From positions 31,007,590-31,071,589 of the forward strand of contig NC_053153.1 in assembly GCF_016808335.1 (NCBI RefSeq): 64,000 nucleotides of DNA, read 5' to 3'. Position numbers and translations under genes: made by a program. Shown here piece by piece: positions 35,181 to 46,454 of this stretch. Within the stretch, counting starts at the first letter, position 1, and each line of letters begins with the position of its first letter. This DNA is from Panicum virgatum (taxonomy: Eukaryota; Streptophyta; Magnoliopsida; Poales; Poaceae). Below the pieces are notes generated by a model. It had not been told where the DNA came from and ran no database searches. It saw only the letters and a list, made by a program, of their open reading frames with translations.

Positions 35181-35313
35181 ACCACGGTGTGAACGAAGGA
35201 GAGCCCATTGACGAACAGTACTGCAAGCCAGCGAACGAGGACCAGTTCCGCGATCCCGAGCCCGAAGGACAGTGTTTCGACCAGGACCTCCCCGAAGGCT
35301 TCAAAGATGGCAA
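35181..35313 (+). other. Acidic exon-like cassette in element F LTR
   Basis: Bounded by cgtAG on the left and AA/GTTC on the right. Open frame DHGVNEGEPIDEQYCKP continuing acidic to GFKDG. 133 nt, 1 modulo 3, like the cassettes at 46455-46545 (91 nt) and 41772-41865 (94 nt). Possibly an exon of a spliced LTR transcript; unproven. Confidence 0.4.
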
Positions 35314-36729
35314 GTTCAATCCCATCCTTTGATGCATGCTTTTGTCCTAGTTTTATAAACACAACCTATTGGCCTGTTTTACAAAATTGCATATGTTTTG
35401 CCTGCTGAAAACATGGTTGGATAGCCACCCCTTGATTTGTTATAACCATTCCTTGACTACCTAGGTTAATGTCTGAATGTGTTGTTTGGACGTTAATCAC
35501 TGCTGGAACGCTTAGAACCTCATACTCAATACAACTTGTTTTATAAAGAAAATGTGTGTGTGTGGGAAGGGATAAAAGTGGAAATTTTCGAAAGATGAGT
35601 CTAGACGGGATGGATGGCATTTCTGTGTGATTTGCCGTTTGGTGTGCTTGTGCCTGTGTGGCAGAGCAAGGAAGGGAGATATCCATCTTGTCACCACTAA
35701 GGACCGAGTTGGTGTGTCATCTCACCTAACTCCACTATCGTGCAAACCACTCGACCGTTGAGTGGGCAACGGCTTAGCATAAACCCCACTAGTTAGTCTG
35801 ATAGCCATCAGGAGAGCTGAGAGCAACGGGTGATCAAGGAGAAGGGATTAGCTCTGTGTGACTTATGCCCCGGTTACAACCTCTGTGATAGGTTAATGAC
35901 CCCTTGGTGCATCCCGTGATGGCTAGTCAGGTCTAGCTAAGGTGGGTAATGGCTTTGTTGGGATCTGCACCGACACTAAGGTGATCGAGTTGCTGTACCC
36001 CGCTTGTGGGTAAAGTTGCACACCTCTGCAGAGTTAAGAATCTATTCGAATAGCCGTGCCCACGATACTGGGCGAGTTACAGTGTGGTCACATAACTAGT
36101 GTTTACCTTTGGATGGGTTGGCGTGAGTTGTTTTGGAAATGTGTCCGGCAGTTGTGCCGTGTGCTACGGCGGATGAGGAGTCCGGTAGCAGCTTAAAACT
36201 TGGATCCTGTGTGGATCAACCCCTCGTGTTACTCGGTACAAGAAAACTGGTTTTGGAAAATGCTTTCTTTTAAATGAACCCCTGCATAAAATATTGCTTC
36301 CCGCAAAACAAACCCTAGCCTTATCCTTGATTTACCCTATGCATTATATTCTGTTTATACCCCCTCCGTGGGTGTGATTGGACTTGCTGAGTACGTTTGT
36401 ACTCACCCCATTCATAATTTTACAGAGAAAGACCCAGACTTCATTCCTGACGACGTCGAGTAGGGTACCGTCCTGCACCCAGCCTTGCCTGTGGATTAGG
36501 GTCACCCGCAGGAGATACTGCATGGTGCAAGACTCTGATGACCCCCTTTTTTATTTAATATCGTTGTGTGGGTGTGGGTTGTAATCCTCACGATAGTGGC
36601 GCTCCTCTGCTCACTACCGCGTAGAGTTGTACGGTGATGAACCATCTGATGTAATAAATGTGTCATCAGCCTCCTAGGACTGATGTTTGTATCACATTTA
36701 GGTCTTCTCTTATGAGGGGATGCTTCAGG

Positions 36730-36742
36730 TGGTATCAGAGCC
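36730..36742 (+). other. Element F primer-binding site for initiator Met tRNA
   Basis: TGGTATCAGAGCC, two bases after the LTR end. Perfect match to the plant consensus. Confidence 0.92.
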
Positions 36743-36869
36743 GTAGGTTGGCCGTAGGACGTGACCCTAGGAGCGAGACCCTTTTTTCTGGCCCTTTCAC
36801 ACTAGGACTTTTCTTTCCTTAATCCTTCTTTCACACAAACACTCACCACTGGTTCTTGCCCTGTTCCAG

Positions 36870-37739
36870 ATGGCTGACAATGGATGGATTGGCGGAATCT
36901 GTCACGCAGAGCCCGGCCTTCCTAAGTTATTGATACTCAGCCTGGAACGCATTGGAGTGGTGGACCCACCAGAGTACATCTGCCGGGAGTACGACTCCAG
37001 GGGCACTCTTCGGTGCGACGTAATGATTTTCGTGGGAAAGAGCACCCGCTACCCTGATGTGGATCCCTGGTTCATCTCCACCACTGGATTTCGTTTCCCT
37101 GACACCTACCAGAAAGCCGCCCGTAAAGCCCTCCGACGTCTGCGTGTGATCTACAAGCACCATCTTCAGCAGACTCCTATGGGATTTTTCCTACCTACTG
37201 AAGGAAGAGGACGCACATGGATTGCCCGGATGAGAGGACTTGGAAGAGAAGAAGAAGACCTCGAAGATACGGTCTCCCACCTATCCATCTATCTCACCGG
37301 CCTGGATGAGCTCTACCGCGAACAAGCGGCACAACTGAAGCAACAAGTCCACAGAGCAGAAAAGGCAACCCAAGAACTGGATGAACAACGGACAAGAGCC
37401 GCACGCGCCGAGTATTCCCTAGCCGCTCTCCAAGCCCAAATGCAAGAATGTGAGGCAGAACTGGAAGAACAACGGACAAGAGCCGCACGCGCCGAGAATT
37501 CCCTAGCCGCTCTCCAAGCCCAAATGCAAGAATACGAGGCTCGCAGAGGAATAGATGGGTGGATAGAGGAAGAAGAAGAAGAACCCGAAGAAGCCCAATG
37601 GGGTGTAGGCACTCAGACCGAAGAAGAAGAACCCGAAGAAACCCATTGGGATAAGGGTACTCAGACCGAAGATGATGTGATGGATCAGTGTCTTCCACTG
37701 AAGAAGCGCCCTATCAGGATCGAGGAAGAATTCCCATGA
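36870..37739 (+). CDS. Element F accessory ORF-a: unknown N-terminal domain plus coiled coil and TQT motifs
   Basis: 289 residues, ATG placed directly after ccctgttccAG. Residues 1 to about 110 form a domain shared with ORF-b (GW..G.C...PG.P.LLI..LE..GV, REY..GTLRC.V, RYPD..PW...TGFR..DTY...RKALR.L). Residues about 150-230 look like a coiled coil and contain an internal duplication around EQRTRAARAE. The acidic tail has two near-repeats, each ending GTQTE (247-251 and 263-267); KGTQT at 262-266 fits the LC8 dynein-light-chain binding consensus. No nonsense or frameshift, although gag-pol of the same element is ruined. Function unknown; related ORFs occur before gag in some grass gypsy elements. 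Not gag: no CCHC knuckle. Confidence 0.7.
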   Translation: MADNGWIGGICHAEPGLPKLLILSLERIGVVDPPEYICREYDSRGTLRCDVMIFVGKSTRYPDVDPWFISTTGFRFPDTYQKAARKALRRLRVIYKHHLQQTPMGFFLPTEGRGRTWIARMRGLGREEEDLEDTVSHLSIYLTGLDELYREQAAQLKQQVHRAEKATQELDEQRTRAARAEYSLAALQAQMQECEAELEEQRTRAARAENSLAALQAQMQEYEARRGIDGWIEEEEEEPEEAQWGVGTQTEEEEPEETHWDKGTQTEDDVMDQCLPLKKRPIRIEEEFP

Positions 37740-37881
37740 TAGGAGTAGCACCCCAAGCTAGAACCTTTGCCGTGTATCCATGAAGTCTGTATCCCACCAT
37801 GTTGCAATAATAAATATCATCTACTCCCTTTGTGTACCCCCAAATAATTGTGCAAGTTTATTCACCCTATCTTTGTTTTCA

Positions 37882-38733
37882 GATGGCTGAGGAAGGATGG
37901 ACCCAGGGCAATTGCCAAGCTGCACCTGGCTTCCCCAGCCTCTTGATCAACGCCTTGGAAAGCCTTGGCGTCACGGAACACCCAAGGTACTACAGCAGAG
38001 AGTATGAGCATCATGGCACTCTCCGCTGCAGGGTGATCCTAGTCATCGCCAGAAGTGATCGCTACCCCGACATCCAGCCATGGCGAGTGACCGCTACCGG
38101 GTTTAGGCACCAAGACACCTATCCCTTGACCGTTAGAAAGGCGCTCCGTTACCTGTCCTCCGTTACAGAGCCTCCACACCAATGAGGTTCTTTCCGTCGG
38201 CCATCAGAACCCCAGTTTGGGAAGCACGCATAAGAAGTCTGGAATGGCGCCGCCATGAAGAGGACCCTCTGTACCAAGTGGCTACCTACCTAGCCTCTAT
38301 GGATCAGCTCTTTGATGAGCAAGCCAACATTCTGAGGGAGCAGACCCATCGAGCCGAGCAAGCAGAGCTCGTGGTGAGACTACAACAGGTACGAGCAGCC
38401 CAAGCCGAGGCAAGAGCCGCAGTCGCGGTCAGCAGTGAAGCTGTTGCTCTGGAGAGCCTCAGGCAAGCCCGAGACCGGTGTATGCAAGAATGGACCAGAA
38501 GTGGAACCCCAGTCCCGGCAATTGGGGAAGACCATGTTCTACTCGGGACACCCGTCATAGGATGGGGGCCACTCGTGATAACCCCACAAGCCCCACCCGA
38601 GAACACTGAAGGGTCTACTGCCGTCGGTGAAAGAGAAGCTGCTACGCAACCCCTGGAGAACGGAAACCTAGAGGTTGGCGAGCAAGGTCTACTCACGCAC
38701 TCCGCCCCAGAAGAAGGCTCGCCCCGCGAGTAG
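37882..38733 (+). pseudogene. Element F accessory ORF-b: paralogue of ORF-a, frameshifted
   Basis: ATG 37882 follows directly after ctttgttttcAG. It shares the N-terminal domain of ORF-a (GFPSLLINALESLGV, REYEHHGTLRCRV, DRYPDIQPW, TGFRHQDTYPL). The frame stops at 38183-38185 and resumes in the overlapping frame from 38182 (MRFFPSAIRTP, corresponding to MGFFLPTEGRG of ORF-a), so one indel separates the halves. The C-terminal half is Ala/Glu/Arg-rich and probably coiled coil (HRAEQAELVVRLQQVRAAQA). No TQT motif. Tandem duplication within the element is the simplest origin. Confidence 0.65.
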
Positions 38734-38904
38734 ATTGACCGACGCCATCCTAGTGTTGCACCCTCCCAGCCCCATTGGCTTAAGTTGTACCCTGAAGTGT
38801 GAACCTGTACCCGGACGTGTAGTATGCGTCTTAGTCATGTCCTCATGTTGTACCCTCCCTTGCAAGTAATAAAGTTGTTTGTGCTTATTGTTTGCCATGT
38901 TTGT
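38734..38904 (+). other. Element F spacer after ORF-b
   Basis: Non-coding with a likely polyadenylation-type segment (gcaagtaataaag). It ends in the tttgt target duplication of element G. The sequence resumes at 43910 with the second tttgt. Confidence 0.5.
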
Positions 38905-39828
38905 TGTAACACCCGGTTTATAAAAGGACATAAACCGAGCAATCATATACGTGCCAGGATCAAGTCACACGTATATACAACAGAATGAACAGTATATCAC
39001 AGGACATATTACATAAAAAGATATAATAAAGTGAGTACGAAAGTTATTTATTACATTAATGACAAAAATGTCTGATACAGCGGAAGCGAAGTACAAATAC
39101 GGTAAAAACTCTCCGAAGCTGAGCAGGGCGCCACAGGGACGTCGACTGGGAGACGAACGCCTAGAAGTCCTCGTAGACCTGGTAGCGCTGAGCGAACTCC
39201 CTCGCGTCGGCAGGAACTGAGCAGCAGTAGAGTATCCAAGAGGAAAAAGTAGAGAAGAGGCAAGAGTGAGTACACAACTTGTACTCAACAAGTATAACAC
39301 AAACTATGAGGCTCTAAGGTTGGCTGACTCAACTGCATTAGCTTTTAAGTGTTGGCAAAATTTTATTAAAGCTATTTACTACGAGTTGATGAATTACCAT
39401 AAACCCAGTTACATAGTAATTAATCAAATTTAATCATGATACTACTGAGAACCAAACCAAAACCACCAAGGTAACCCCGAGAGGCACCCCCTCGTCGGAA
39501 GGAGCTAACCCCACTAATCAAAAGTAGGATCTGGGCCGCTCATGACCGTGAGCACGACTAGTATACCAGTTTTACACTCTGCAGAGGTTGCACATCTTTA
39601 CCCACAAGTCGTGAGCTACGCTAGTTGTTCATCACACTTCCTTAGGTGAGATGACTAGCAAACTCACTACGAGGCCTTTACAAAGAACCTCGTTGGTCAG
39701 GAATAACCGCGAGGGTTGGATCGGCGACTATGGAGCAGGTCTAGTGGGCGTCAAGAATACCACAGACGAGGCCACTCAGTACGAGGGACATAGAAGCTTA
39801 CCACCCTTGCCCCACAGGTAAGTTACTC

Positions 39829-41433
39829 TGTAGCGAAAATGGCCTCTCATGCCATATTTCAATATAATGTTTTGGCGATTGATGACACACGCAACACTTG
39901 AACTAATGTGTTTGCTTAGATGATATACTCAGGCTTTTAGGTTCAAGTGATGACAAAGAGAAGAGAGGCGAAGCTAGGCCCGAAGGGCCGCCCCTACGGG
40001 GGTTCCGCTACCCGGTTAGCGGACGGGGGTCGAGGGGGAGCCGCCCCTCGCGGGTCTCAGGGCAGCGCCCTGAAACCTAAAAGAAATCAAGTCACCGGTT
40101 GAACCGACGCCAAGCAAATTACACACGTCGGTGCATTGACTTGAGCACGTCTGGGAAGTTTTAGTATCACCGGTTAAACCGACGTAAGGCAAAATGTACT
40201 CATCGGTGCAATGACAGAGATGGCCTGCGGGCTAGGGTTTGGCACCGGATGAACCGACGATAGGAAGTTTGAATACGTCGGTGCAATGGCAGAAGCAGAC
40301 CAAGGAAAATGCATACATCGGATGAACCGATGATGCACCGGTTAATGGCGTCGGTGCAGTTGTCCAGAGAGTTTGTTTTTCAAGGATCAGAGGACAGTTG
40401 CACTCACCGGTTAAACCGACGCTAACATTACATACACCGGTCGATTGCGTCGGTTGATTGCCCGTACACGTAACGGCTAGTTTTCAGTGGGCAGTTTAGT
40501 ATCACCGGTTAAACCGACGATGGCGATTTGGGGAGCATCGGATTAACCGGTGTTAAGCACATTTCTGGCAGCTTTTCTCCAACGGCTATATTTGCTTGTG
40601 CTGCCTATATATACCCCCAAGGCCGCACCATTTGAGTGTGCTGGAGTTCAAAGAAGTATACTAGAGCTAAAGATCATCTCCAACCACCATAGAGCTTCAT
40701 TGTACATCATATAGGCTTAAGCACACTTGTTAGAGTGCTTAGTGCTTGATTAGGGATTAGTTCTTGCGAGAGCTCCCTTGAGAGAAGTCTTGCTGCGGCA
40801 AGCAAACACTTGTACTCGTCGTGTGACCCTCCGACTTGGTGTGGAGTGGCAACGACACTTTGTGCGGGGAAGGAGGCCCCTACTTGGTGTTAAAGCTCCA
40901 AGATAGTGAAGACGGTGCCGTGGTGACGCTTCGAGATAGACGGTGGCGGTGACCTCGTCTTTGTGACTTGGTGTCACTTAGCCTTTGCTTGTCGGGAGCC
41001 TTGGAGGCGTGGCAAGACGGTGATCAAGCGAAGAGACTCGGTATCACACTTGTTCTTTGTGAGCAAGTGGCCGTGGACGTAGGGAGGGACTTTGGTGTCC
41101 TAACCGAACCACGTTAAATCGTGTGTCTTGGTGTCTTCACGGGAGTTTGCATATCCTCTCCCTTACCGCTTTACTTACCGCATTACGTTTCCGCATTTAC
41201 TCTTTCTTGCTTACCTTTACTTTCCTAGTTAGTTTGATTAGGATTGACTATAGGTTGCAAGTCTTTTGGGGTAAGTAGAGGGTAGCATAGATAAACCTTA
41301 GTCATAACTAGCATGTGTAGGACGTGTTAGGTTTATCTTATGCAATTAGATTGAGCCCTAGGATAGAAAAAGCGATTAGCGACCCTATTCACCCCCTCCC
41401 CCTCTAGGGTCGGACACCCCGGTGATCCTTACA
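39829..41433. mobile_element. Element H: solo LTR of a Maximus/SIRE-like copia element
   Basis: TGTAGCGAAAATGG to GATCCTTACA, 1605 bp, flanked by tactc (39824-39828 and 41434-41438). The interior has at least six degenerate units of CACCGGTTAAACCGACG paired with CGTCGGTGCAATG (about 40090-40560) and ends with a CTATTCACCCCCTCCCCCTC-type tract, both seen in grass Maximus/SIRE LTRs. A TATA-like tatatataccc lies at about 40607. No coding region. Confidence 0.8.
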
Positions 41434-41771
41434 TACTCCAAACCAAAAAGACCTAATTATTACGCCAAGACCGTCCCATTCTAGTCTTGTGGTAGCGCTG
41501 TTGTCCCAGGTTGTCGCTCTATGAACCGGTCCTTATGGAGAGTGGCCAATCAGGCAGTAATCACCGTGCTGGCCCCCTAAACCATGTTTCTAACAAAACC
41601 AATTTTAATGAGAAGTGAGCCACTCAAGCCACACAGAGGGTCACTCTCAGAATTAAGTTGCATATACCATTAATCAAATTAATTAAAAAGGACCATTATG
41701 TGTTATAGGCATACGTTATTAAAATGCAGTATGAAAGTGTATTTAAAAGTGATAGGTTGTTCATGTTATAC

Positions 41772-41865
41772 TTGCCTTCCTCATACTGCTCTTGCTGCTG
41801 CTCAAACTGGTCAGAAGACGGCTGCTCCGGGTACTGGTACTGGGGCTCCTCAGATGGATCAACGT
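41772..41865 (-). other. Acidic exon-like cassette in element G
   Basis: Minus strand TAG/AC..GGCAA/GT, 94 nt. Frame reads DVDPSEEPQYQYPEQPSSDQ and on to QYEEGK. It is in frame with the J cassette (DVELPEEHQYQCQ) apart from one 3-nt indel. Confidence 0.4.
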
Positions 41866-44032
41866 CTACTCACGAACACATGGCCAAAACAATGCACAAC
41901 AATAAGCATACACGCAAATACTAACAAAAACTAAGGAACAGTACATCAATACATAAAAACAGCACACTAAACTAGTCTAAACCTATTCTACGCGTTACAA
42001 CGATCGCGTGGATATAAAGAACGCTTAAAACGGAGCTAAAACGCATATTCTAGGCTAAAAACAAGGTTCAGGGACTAAACTGCAAGAAAACTAAGGTTCC
42101 AGGGGGTTTTCTGCAAAAACCGAGGGCCTAAACGTAATTAAACCTTAGTTTCAGGGGCTAACCTGCAAAACCGACGGCTCTGAATGGCGGGTTCTAAAAC
42201 CAGGAAGCTCAGGGTGTTAAGTGTTAAAAAGAGGACCTAAGTCTAATTTCTTTTGAACTGGACAGGAGCTCGGGTTGAATCTAGGGAAACTGAGGGGCTC
42301 TTTAACAAAACATACCGGCCGAAACGGCATCCACGCATGTGGGCCTCTGGATCTATATCTAACGGTTTAGATCTAATGAAACTTCGATCTAATCTAGAGC
42401 GCTGGTTTTGGATCGGACGGATCAGATTCAACAGGGCGCGGGGCGGCGGCGGAGCTCGCCAGAGGCGTGCTCCCGCGGCGGGGGATCGCCGGCGACGGCC
42501 AATCTCGGCCTTCCCGGGGTCAAAAAGGACAAGATCTGGGTTGGGAGGCACCTACGCGGCACGCGTAATGCACTGGTGGCGATGGGGTGGTGGTTCGGGG
42601 CTCCGAGCGTGACGCTCGTCGGAGATGGCAGCTCGGCGGCGCAGGGCTCGCCGGCGCTGGCGTGTTCCGGTCACGGGAGGCTCTAGGATCTAGTTTAAAA
42701 GCTCCAGGGAGGTGGGTCGGGGCTTACCAAGGGCGCGGGGTCCTCAGAGTCGCATCGGCGGGACGTCGGCGGTGAGGTCCGGCGATGGTCTCGCGGGGCT
42801 TGGTGGCGGGGTCGTTGCAGAGCGTCTCCGGCTCTGCTAGTCCCACGATCAGGCTCGGGGTAGACCTGCGGAGTCGGGAAGTGGGTCAAGAAGGTGGCGG
42901 ACCATGCCGGCGGCGTGGAATTTCGGTGGCGGGTCGACCTACCCGCGGCGGTGCCCGGCCCAAATCCGGCCGCTTCAGGTGTTGTAGCCGAGGATGGTGG
43001 CCGCTGGGAGTTTCCTGGTACACGGGTGAAGCCGCGGCGGTGGTTTGCAGGGTGTATGGCGTGATGGTGCGGCGTGGCCACGGCGGCGCAGAGGGGCGGC
43101 GTGAGGCAGAGCTACTCTATTCCGGCGGCTAGGGTTGTGGGTGTGGCGGCGAAGATGGACAGGGTGCAGGGGGGGTCCGCTGGGTGAGTTTAAAGGGGCA
43201 AGGCGGGGATTGCGGCGGGGCGCAGCGGGATAAGGATCCCGGCGACCTCACCGGTGATCTCGGGCGGCGGTTGCGCGGAGCCGGAAAGGAAGGGGAGAGG
43301 AAGGCGCTGACGCGCGGGCCCGGCGTGGCAGCGGGTGAGGTGAGCGCGTGCGTGCGGCGGGCGCTCCACGCGGAGAGGGGTTGGCAGGTGGGCCTGGGGC
43401 GCGACGCGGGGAGACGCGCGTGACACGGAAGAGGAGGGAGGAGCGGGCCGGTGCGCAGCGCGGTTGGAGCGGCCCAGGAGAGAGGGAGCGCTGCACGGGC
43501 TGAGCGGGAGTGCGCGGGGCGGTGCGCTGGAGAATGCCCGGGAAGAGGGGAAACGGGCTGCGCGGGAGAAGGGAAAAAGGAGAAGGGTTGGGCCGCTAGC
43601 TGGGCTGCCTGGGCTGAGGTGGGCCGCAGTTGGGCTGGGTTGGCTTTCTATTTCCCCTTTTCTATTTCTAAACACCTCAAACCTATTTGAATTCAAATTC
43701 AAATTTGAATTCAACACTAACACTGAAACAAATAAAAGAGATGCTCCAGCATGAATGCAACAAACATATTTAACCCTATGATAAATTTTAATTACTTATG
43801 GAACCAAGATTAGATTAAATGCAAGTCTAAACACAAAAAATCCTTAGAAATTTAAATAAAGCCAATTAAATTTATTATTAAAAGCTGGAAATTAAATTAG
43901 GGTGTTACATTTGTGTGCTTGTTAGTTGTGTGCTTATCGGCAGAAGATAGATTCTGCCTTTTTAAAAGTACAAATTAAACAACTTAAACATCACTTAATC
44001 CCAATCTCATAAAAACTCTACCCAATTTACAG

Positions 44033-44115
44033 ATGGCTTCTCGAAGCGTTACGAGGGCCTCCCGCATTCGGAACCCTGCAGTCGCTGGTATGGGAGTGCA
44101 GCCTAATGGACAGAA
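44033..44115 (+). pseudogene. gag: Element F gag, 5' piece
   Basis: ATG directly after cccaatttacAG; reads MASRSVTRASRIRNP. Cut after 83 nt by element J; the frame would continue at 53685 once the insertion and the duplicated cagaa are discounted. Confidence 0.72.
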
Positions 44116-45115
44116 TGTAACACCCTAATTCAAATTTTCAGCTTGAATAATAAATTTAATTGGTTTTAATTAAATTTCTAAGGTTTTTGGTGATTAGACT
44201 TGCATTTAATCTAATTTTTGTTCCTTAATTAATTAAAATTTTCCTAGATTAAAACTTTGTTGCTGCATTCATGCTGGAGCATTTATTTTATTTGCTTGTG
44301 TGCTTTGGGTGGTTGAATTCAAATTTTGTTTGAATTCAAATAGATTTGTTTGAGTTAGAATTAGAATTAGAAAGGAAAACCAAAACAAGAAAACCCAGCC
44401 CAAACCCCAACTGGACCCAATCCAATCTAGAAGCCAGCCCGTCATCTCCTTCCCCTATCCCACTCTTTTCCCGGGCCCGCTCTCCGCAACCCAGCCGGCC
44501 CAAAACTCCCACGGCCCTTTCTCCCTCTCCCTCCCACGCTCGGCCCAGCCAGCCGCTCCCAGCAGCTCCGCGCGACGCTCTCGCAGATGCTCCTCGGGCC
44601 CAACCGCCAGCGATCGAAACCCTCTCCACGCGCCTCAGCCACGTAGCGCACGCCACCAACACTCCCCGCCCTACTGACAAACGGGCCACACCAGTCAGCC
44701 TCCTTCCGTCGCTCAGCCACTCGGCCCGCGAAGCTCAGCAAAACCAGCAACTCAAGCCCACGTACTCCTCTCCTTTTCCAGCACACGGCCCACACCCTCT
44801 ACCCAACTTCCCTCCCCGGGCCCGCTCGCGAGCAGCCCAACCCGCTCCCACGCCGAAACCCGCACCGGCCCAGCCTCTCTCCCCGCGGCCCATCCCTCAC
44901 CCCGCGTCGCGCCCCGACCTGCCCCGCACGCTGCTCGGCCCAGCTCACGCGCCCGAGCCCAGCAACCGCGCACGCCGCGTCCGTCTCGCTGACGCAGTGG
45001 CCCTACCGGTCAGCCTCGTCTCCCTCCTCCCGCGTCTCCCGAGCGCCCGTCACGCCGAGATCCCCGGCGGGCGTTCCCTCTGGGGCACGCATGCCCAGGA
45101 TCACCGCCGCAGCCC

Positions 45116-45122
45116 TATAAAA
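45116..45122 (+). promoter_or_regulatory. TATA box of element J 5' LTR
   Basis: TATAAAA in cagcccTATAAAAggatcc, identical at 50888-50894 in the 3' LTR. Confidence 0.7.
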
Positions 45123-46454
45123 GGATCCCCAGCCTCACCCACGCTCCTCCTCCCATCCGCCGCCGCCGCCCGAACCCTAGCCACGCATTCCAATCTTCCT
45201 CGCCGGCGCAGAAGCTCTGCTCCATCCCGGACCCGCCCCTCCACCGCACCCCGGGCCTCCACGACCCCCGATATAGCTCCGCCTGAGCCCCAGGTTTCTC
45301 CTCGCGCCCTCCTTCCCCGGCCCAGGGCTCTACACGCGCCGGATTCCACCCCGAGAACCACCGCCGGTAAGTGGCTCCGCCACCATGATTTCTCCCCGCT
45401 GTGGATGCTCCGGCCGCCCTGACCTTTTGTACACCACCGCAGCCTCACCACGGGCCGAACCGCGGAGCCAAGCAACCCGGAGCGCCCTGCAGCACCCACC
45501 TCCGCGAGCGCCGTCCGCGACCCGCCGCTCAACCCCGCCGCCGGCGTCGCTGCTCCAAGTCCCCATCCTTTTCCATGCGCGGTGAGCACCCTCCCGAGCC
45601 CCTGATCCTTTTGCACTAGCTCATAGTCCTTAACGCGTGCTTTAGGTCCCAGAACGTCGCACGCCGGTGAGCGCCGCCGCACAGACCCGCCGCCGCAGTC
45701 GAACCCGCCGCTCTAGCCCTCCCCGAGGCTCGCAAAGGCCTCATGTGGACTACATGCTCCGCGTAGATCACCCCAGCCCTAGGCGCGGGTCGATTTGACC
45801 CCGGGAAAGGCAAGTTCAGCCTGCTCCGATGGAGCGCCGCCGCGGAGCAGGGCTCCGGCGAGCCGCTCCGCCGCCCCAGTGCGCCCTTTGCTCCTTGGCC
45901 GTTCGATCTGAAATCGATGAACAAGATTAGATTTAGATCTCATCGAATCAGAGCCTTCAGATCTCGATCCAACGGTCCATGATCGTAGATAACGGTTCGG
46001 CCTGGGATTTTTGTTAAAGAGACCCTGAGGTTATCTTTATTCAACCCGTGGTCCAACTCTATTCAAAACTATTTCTAGTTAGGTCTGGTTTTTAACGAAT
46101 AGGACCCTGAGCTTTTCCCTATTAGAACCCGCCGTCCAGACCTGCCATTTTTTGCACGTTAGACCCTGGAACTAAGGTTTAATTACGTTTAGGCCCTCGA
46201 TTTTTGCAGAAAACCCCCTGGAACTTCAGTTTTCTTACAAATAAGCCCCTGAACCTTGTTTTAGGCCTAGTTTATGCGTTTTAGCTCCGATTTTAGCGTT
46301 CTTTATATCCACGCGATCGTTGTAACGTGTAGAGTAGTTCTAGCCTAGTTTTGTATGCTGTTTTCATGTATTGTTGTACTGTTTCTTAGTGTTTGCCTTT
46401 GTTTGCTTGTATGTTTTGTGCTAGACTTGTTTTTGGCCACGTGCTCGTGAGTAG

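Larger units (their letters stand above)
33435..36727 (+). repeat. Element F 5' LTR
   Basis: 3293 bp, TGTAACATCCC to GATGCTTCA. It contains a polypyrimidine tract of about 150 bp (33682-33836), a GC-rich block, a TATA box at 34278, an acidic exon-like cassette at 35181-35313, a conserved motif at 36001-36060 and a GAGTAC..GTACTC hairpin at 36389-36404. The long open frames on both strands at 33500-34830 are GC-rich artefacts. Inserted in TNP2 DNA; the left flank is aatat. Confidence 0.88.
38905..43909 (-). mobile_element. Element G: solo LTR, same superfamily as J, opposite orientation
   Basis: Plus strand TGTAACACCCGG to AGGGTGTTACA, flanked by perfect duplications tttgt (38900-38904 and 43910-43914). 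Without the nested copia LTR it is about 3.4 kb. It aligns in inverse orientation with the J LTR across the cassette, hairpin, conserved motif and 5' end, but is clearly diverged, so it is a related subfamily. With no internal region, a solo LTR made by LTR-LTR recombination is the natural reading. Confidence 0.88.

Noticed and set aside
40090..40560. CRISPR-like array
   Set aside because: Repeats are degenerate, spacers vary in length, and the array sits inside a plant copia LTR with target-site duplication.
44346..45422. A 358-codon open frame in the J LTR, conserved at 50118-51194
   Set aside because: It is Pro/Arg/Ser-rich with no domain, lies in a very GC-rich stretch where several frames on both strands are open, and spans the TATA box. 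Its conservation is explained by the recent LTR duplication.
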